A stretch of 26,596 nucleotides of DNA from CAZWLD01 sp964634685 (GTDB lineage Bacteria > Bacillota_I > Bacilli_A > Acholeplasmatales > JAEDCM01): positions 1 through 26,596 of the forward strand of contig CAZWLD010000032.1 in assembly GCA_964634685.1 (NCBI GenBank), written 5' to 3'. Position numbers and translations under genes: made by a program. The notes below the pieces were generated by a model, which had not been told where the DNA came from, did no database searches, and saw only the letters and a program-made list of their open reading frames with translations. Below are positions 23,688-26,596 of this stretch, piece after piece (the first letter of the stretch is position 1; the number at the start of each line of letters is the position of its first letter).

Positions 23688-23851
23688 TTCTTATGTCCTC
23701 CTTTTAAATTTTTGCGCTTATTAAAAGGTCCTCATATTTACCATTAGTCAATATGCATAATCAAATTTCACCGAATGCAGCCGTGATTACTTTTTGCCCG
23801 TTGGGTATGCTATTGTTGTTAATGATGTATGATGCTGCTATTTACCAGCGC
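23688..23851 (-). promoter_or_regulatory. rpsD 5' leader, probable S4 autoregulatory RNA
   Basis: About 164 nt separate the predicted transcription start from the rpsD ATG. The leader is closed by a 6-bp pairing of TGCGCT near its 5' end (plus-strand 23847-23852) with AGCGCA near its 3' end (23713-23718), placed just before the ribosome site. GCAGC and GCTGC inside can also pair. In Bacillus, S4 represses its own synthesis through such a leader. Position, length and closing stem fit that; a covariance search was not possible. Confidence 0.72.
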
Positions 23852-23858
23852 ACGTTAT

Positions 23859-23887
23859 ATTATAATATAAAAATATGTATCTGTCAA
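23859..23887 (-). promoter_or_regulatory. Consensus sigma-A promoter of rpsD
   Basis: On the minus strand, TTGACA (23882-23887) and TATAAT (23859-23864) are both perfect consensus hexamers with exactly 17 nt between them. It is the strongest promoter seen in the window. Confidence 0.9.
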
Positions 23888-24006
23888 ATCTTTTTTGACT
23901 TTTTAAGGTTTTTAAGGTTAGTTTTTTCGGGATTGTTTACTGATTAACAGTATTTATATAGATTGAATCTCTATAAATGCCTCTAATATTCGACATTTTT
24001 TTTATT

Positions 24007-24012
24007 TATAAT
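24007..24012 (+). promoter_or_regulatory. Possible -10 of the permease gene
   Basis: TATAAT lies 40 nt before the permease ATG, without a convincing -35 at 17 nt. TATCAT at 24016-24021 is an alternative -10. Confidence 0.4.
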
Positions 24013-24051
24013 AAGGTATCATAGGAATAATATTAGAAAAGAGGAATATAA

Positions 24052-25401
24052 ATGGACGAGCTAAAAGAAAAATATGGATTGTTTACGGCTATCGCAATGG
24101 TTGTTGGGATTGTCATCGGAAGTGGAGTTTTTTTTAAAGCCGAAAAGGTTTTGCAAGCTACGAATGGAAATGTTATGATGGGAATTGCGGCTTGGATAAT
24201 CGGTGGTGTTATCATGATTATCAATGCTTATACCTTTTCCGTTTTAGCTTCTAATCATCATAACAAGGAAGGTCTTATTGGCTTTGCGGAGAAGGAGGTT
24301 GGAGGAAAGTATAGCTTCTATATTGGATGGTTTATGGCTATTATTTATTATCCAACCTTAACATCGGTATTGGCATGGCTATCGGCTCGATATGTTGGCG
24401 TCTTATTTGGATTAGATATTGTTGGATCTGAGGTTATGACCTTGGCGGGCTTTTTTTTAATCGCAAGCTTTTGTGTTAATGCCTTAGCCCCGAAAATTGC
24501 AGGTCATTTTCAAGTTACGACTACCATTATCAAATTAATTCCTTTAGTGATTATGGCAGTGGCAGGGACTATATATGGTTTAGTTAATGGAGTTATGATT
24601 GAAAATTTCCACCAAACAATTAATAGTGATATTTCTGGAAATCCGCTATTTACAGCGGTTGTGGCGACGGCCTTTGCTTATGAGGGATGGATTGTTGCGA
24701 CATCGATTAATGGCGAGATTAAAAATTCGAAGAGAAATCTTCCTTTAGCTTTATTAATCGGAACTGTTGTAATATTGATTGTTTATGTTGCTTATTATCT
24801 TGGATTTGTTGGGGCTGTTCCGACAAATGTTATTATGGAAAGTGGTGAAAAGGGAGCTCACTTAGCCTTTGAAACTATTTTTGGTCCTGTTGGAGGAACA
24901 ATGCTCTTTGTTTTTATTGTTATTTCCTGTTTAGGAACTTTAAATGGTTTGATGCTGGGATGTACAAGAGGATTATATGCGATTTCTAATAAAGGAATTA
25001 ATTTCGGCAAAGGAATGTTTGGTAAAATTGATAATTATTCGAATATGCCAAGTAATTCGGCCATTGTTGGTCTCTTTTTATCAGCTTTTTGGTTGGTTTA
25101 TTTTTATGGAGCTAATTTATCAACAAAATCATGGTTTGGTTACTTTAGCTTTGATTCATCCGAGCTTCCGATAGTAACCATCTATGGATTATATATTCCG
25201 ATATTTTTAATGATGATTATTAAGGAAAAGGAATTAGGAATATTTAGTCGCTTTGTTATGCCAATATTATCTATCATTACTTGCCTATTTATGATTATAG
25301 CGTGTGTCTTTTCTCATGGCAAATCGGTACTATTTTATATGATTGTTTTTATCGTTATTATGTCGCTTGGAATTTTTATAAGCAGTAAATCATCAAAATA
25401 A
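24052..25401 (+). CDS. APC-superfamily amino acid permease
   Basis: A 449-aa integral membrane transporter with about twelve predicted helices. The N-terminal helix 1 motif GIVIGSGVFFKAEKVL carries the unwound Gly-rich segment that binds the substrate amino group in LeuT-fold APC transporters. FAYEGWI in helix 6 is the matching substrate-site motif of LAT/SteT-type exchangers, followed by GEIKNSKRNLP. The substrate is a neutral amino acid by family tendency; the sequence does not settle which one. The start ATG 24052 has a GAGG site about 9 nt upstream. It is a single gene, divergent from rpsD, and being near the aromatic operon does not by itself show an aromatic substrate. Confidence 0.9.
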   Translation: MDELKEKYGLFTAIAMVVGIVIGSGVFFKAEKVLQATNGNVMMGIAAWIIGGVIMIINAYTFSVLASNHHNKEGLIGFAEKEVGGKYSFYIGWFMAIIYYPTLTSVLAWLSARYVGVLFGLDIVGSEVMTLAGFFLIASFCVNALAPKIAGHFQVTTTIIKLIPLVIMAVAGTIYGLVNGVMIENFHQTINSDISGNPLFTAVVATAFAYEGWIVATSINGEIKNSKRNLPLALLIGTVVILIVYVAYYLGFVGAVPTNVIMESGEKGAHLAFETIFGPVGGTMLFVFIVISCLGTLNGLMLGCTRGLYAISNKGINFGKGMFGKIDNYSNMPSNSAIVGLFLSAFWLVYFYGANLSTKSWFGYFSFDSSELPIVTIYGLYIPIFLMMIIKEKELGIFSRFVMPILSIITCLFMIIACVFSHGKSVLFYMIVFIVIMSLGIFISSKSSK

Positions 25402-25404
25402 ATT

Positions 25405-25456
25405 GGTAAACTTATGAAACCATTGTAAATGTACAGGTTACCTTTTTATTTACAAT
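25405..25456 (+). terminator. Weak terminator or paired repeats after the permease
   Basis: GGTAA (25405-25409) pairs with TTACC (25438-25442), followed by TTTTT. A separate perfect 9-bp inverted repeat, ATTGTAAAT (25422-25430) with ATTTACAAT (25448-25456), overlaps it. The long loop makes terminator function uncertain. Confidence 0.35.
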
Positions 25457-25521
25457 TTCAGTATAATTATTATTAATCTATAATTAGTTGCATATCAACC
25501 ACATATTCCATCTATCTTCTC

Positions 25522-25550
25522 TTGTAAAAATTGTCAAAATGTGGTATTTT
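25522..25550 (+). promoter_or_regulatory. Possible promoter before the small membrane protein
   Basis: TTGTAA (25522-25527), 17 nt, then TATTTT (25545-25550) preceded by TGG, an extended -10 like that of the aro operon. The ~120 nt to the next ATG contain a GAGGAG site followed by a two-codon frame (ATG GAT TAA, 25577-25585) and a 7-bp hairpin (25606-25612 with 25617-25623). No other gene was seen between 25402 and 25670. Confidence 0.4.
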
Positions 25551-25670
25551 TTTAGTAAGAGGAGATACTTATATTCATGGATTAAGTAAATATTATCATA
25601 TCAAGATATACCATGAGGTATATTGTATATTCTGCTTTAATTTCTAGTTTGGGATCGGGGTGGTATTAAA

Positions 25671-26027
25671 ATGAAAAAAAATAGATGTTATCCTAAATAT
25701 TCATATATAATATATTTTATATTAGCGACTATATTACTTGTATTTGCATTGGGACCCATTTTTATTAAAACTGATGATGAATTGTATATAAAACTAATTT
25801 GGTCTATATTTATGTTTATTTTTTCGCTATTTATATTTATTAACGCTTTAATATTGATGCAATATTATGTAATAGAAGATGGAAGAATCACTGTGAAAAC
25901 AATTTTTGGAACAATTATTAGTTTGAATATGTCTAAATGTTCTTTAATGATACAAAATTTGCCTACTTTTTCTAGCTGGATTGGGGTCACGTATAAAAAA
26001 TGGTGTAGAACGTCACTTTATATGTAA
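25671..26027 (+). CDS. Small two-helix membrane protein, possibly C-terminally damaged
   Basis: A 118-aa protein I cannot assign. Two hydrophobic helices (about 10-32 and 42-64, rich in Phe and Ile) are followed by a soluble tail. The tail pattern YYVIEDGRITVKTIFGTIISLNMSKC recalls small bacterial membrane proteins with a PH-like beta domain; that is a resemblance only. The start has a GGGGTGG site 7 nt upstream. The tail ends abruptly in KKWCRTSLYM. Removing one A from the A6 run near 26000 would instead give YKNGVERHFIC and an end at 26073, inside the following hairpin, so a frameshift or truncation is possible. Confidence 0.6.
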   Translation: MKKNRCYPKYSYIIYFILATILLVFALGPIFIKTDDELYIKLIWSIFMFIFSLFIFINALILMQYYVIEDGRITVKTIFGTIISLNMSKCSLMIQNLPTFSSWIGVTYKKWCRTSLYM

Positions 26028-26064
26028 TTATTTTTATTTGTTTTATTCAAAATATTTGATAGAG

Positions 26065-26117
26065 CTTCCTTAAAAAATTTGATGAATTATTAGTCAAATA
26101 TCTTGAGGAAGTTTTTT
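26065..26117 (+). terminator. Hairpin terminator after the small membrane protein
   Basis: An 18-position stem (26065-26082 with 26094-26111) pairs at 16 positions with an 11-nt loop and six T residues after it. It would end the plus-strand transcript of the preceding gene. Confidence 0.6.
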
Positions 26118-26131
26118 CTTTCCATTATAAT

Positions 26132-26182
26132 AAAAATAAAAAAATAGTTAAAGCTAATCCGGCAAGACAACCTTTAACTATT
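26132..26182 (-). terminator. Minus-strand hairpin with perfect 11-bp stem and T-run
   Basis: AATAGTTAAAG (26143-26153) and CTTTAACTATT (26172-26182) are perfect inverted repeats around an 18-nt loop. Read on the minus strand they are followed by TTTTTATTTTT, the form of a rho-independent terminator. It implies a minus-strand transcript coming from the right. Confidence 0.5.
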
Positions 26183-26200
26183 ACCATGAAAGGCAATATT

Positions 26201-26314
26201 ATGATAACATTTAATTTAGGTAATTTCAATAGTTCAATTAACGATTATACTTTATTTCAATTAAATCTTGATCTTAGTAAGGTAAGTTGCCCTTATTACA
26301 AAAGGAATAGATAG
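26201..26314 (+). CDS. Short open frame, perhaps the start of a truncated protein
   Basis: A 37-codon frame begins MITFNLGNFNSSINDYTLFQ and ends KVSCPYYKRNR. ATG 26201 has a GAAAGG site 7-8 nt upstream. The composition looks like protein. A CPxx pair near its end could be the start of a zinc-binding knuckle such as those at the N-termini of some transposases, but it stops there. It may be the broken 5' end of a mobile-element gene; no further transposase sequence follows. The low confidence reflects its small size. Confidence 0.3.
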   Translation: MITFNLGNFNSSINDYTLFQLNLDLSKVSCPYYKRNR

Positions 26315-26457
26315 TAGTATTGATTGTTATTCCTATACTAATCCTATTGATTTTACAAAGATAAGTGTACGAGATTGGTTACTCAGTTGTTTGTGCTTCA
26401 AAGAATAACTACACATATAATTATGCGGGGTATAAGAGCAAGGCTATTATCCGCCAC
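26315..26457. other. Gene-poor stretch with a locally GC-rich segment
   Basis: No intact gene is seen. Bases from about 26424 to 26475 are close to half G+C, far above the surroundings. Read on the minus strand they can fold using GGC/GCC and GAG/CTC pairings around the segment GGATAATA. Only short fragments of open frame cross it. Confidence 0.4.
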
Positions 26458-26595
26458 TCACCTCTTCGTGCTTTGTAGTTTACTACTATCTACGAGTAAA
26501 TTATAACAAAAATTGGCTCGCTTAACAATTCCTTTAATAAGTTTGAGTTTCCCCATTTTTAATTTCGAGTAAAAATCAGTCATTCTATTAAGGTC
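26458..26595 (-). CDS. C-terminal part of an unknown protein entering from the right edge
   Basis: A frame is open from the window edge for 45 codons to TGA 26458-26460. It includes MTDFYSKLKMGKLKLIKGIV and ends with SSKLQSTKR. It is basic and looks like a real protein end, but it is too short to assign. The minus-strand terminator at 26132-26182 would suit a transcript ending after it. An alternative reading is that this is chance open frame and that TGTTATAAT inside it is a promoter. Confidence 0.38.
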   Translation of the reverse strand, partial: DLNRMTDFYSKLKMGKLKLIKGIVKRANFCYNLLVDSSKLQSTKR

Positions 26596-26596
26596 T

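Noticed and set aside
26420..26505. Plus-strand frame starting MRGIRARLLSATHLF, 27 codons
   Set aside because: It has no ribosome site, lies antisense to the longer minus-strand frame and is too short to support.
1..26596. CRISPR arrays, tRNA or rRNA genes, intact insertion sequences, prophage genes
   Set aside because: None was recognised: no regularly spaced repeats, no cloverleaf-like conserved tRNA boxes, no rRNA signatures and no complete transposase or phage gene.

Overview
The window is about 26.6 kb of AT-rich bacterial chromosome from a draft or metagenomic assembly; a 100-base run of N marks a scaffold gap. Gene content and signals point to the low-GC Gram-positive Firmicutes, probably class Bacilli or a close relative (inference). 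Supporting features are a SufU/SufB-type SUF operon, the YycJ/WalJ-RlmH pair, YhaM, an rpsD autoregulatory leader, a YjcZ-like sporulation micro-peptide, lipobox lipoproteins and strong AGGAGG-type ribosome binding sites. None of the long genes I read carries an in-frame TGA, so the standard bacterial code fits, not the Mollicutes code. No tRNA, rRNA, CRISPR array or intact transposase was seen.

Layout from left to right. (1) The end of a SUF iron-sulfur operon (a probable SufU tail, then sufB) meets a convergent pair, a methyltransferase and a Sel1-repeat protein, on the minus strand. (2) An overlapping operon cca-pulA-yhaM covers tRNA CCA addition, cytoplasmic glycogen debranching and a 3'-5' exoribonuclease. 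(3) A very large (1010 aa) foldase-like lipoprotein lies on the minus strand with a clear sigma-A promoter. (4) A 30-residue YjcZ-like peptide with its own terminator is followed by the operon walJ-rlmH-amidohydrolase-rimO. (5) A membrane GGDEF/EAL protein has a degenerate GGDEF motif and an intact EAL motif, so it is probably a c-di-GMP phosphodiesterase. (6) The aromatic amino acid operon aroF(gap)-tyrA-aroB-aroA/chorismate mutase-aroE-aroC-rsuA is tightly coupled, with most genes overlapping. (7) rpsD on the minus strand has its leader RNA, then comes an amino-acid permease on the plus strand. (8) The last 1.2 kb is gene-poor: a short membrane protein, possibly damaged, small fragments, hairpins and a locally GC-richer stretch.

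The most interesting part is the control and architecture of the aromatic operon. Between a probable promoter and aroF is a 14-codon reading frame, MLHAVFFYYYYFKI, in which seven of fourteen residues are Phe or Tyr. A hairpin starting at its stop codon and a strong rho-independent terminator follow, and the 5' arm of the hairpin can also pair with the 5' arm of the terminator. This has the layout of a ribosome-mediated transcription attenuator sensing charged tRNA-Tyr/Phe. No T-box was seen. Downstream, EPSP synthase is fused in frame to a complete AroQ-type chorismate mutase, an unusual joining of two non-consecutive pathway steps. TyrA is short and lacks an ACT domain, so end-product control probably relies on the attenuator and the N-terminal domain of the DAHP synthase. 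aroD, aroK and pheA are not in the window.

Functional names rest on recognised motifs and remembered family sequences; no database search was possible.
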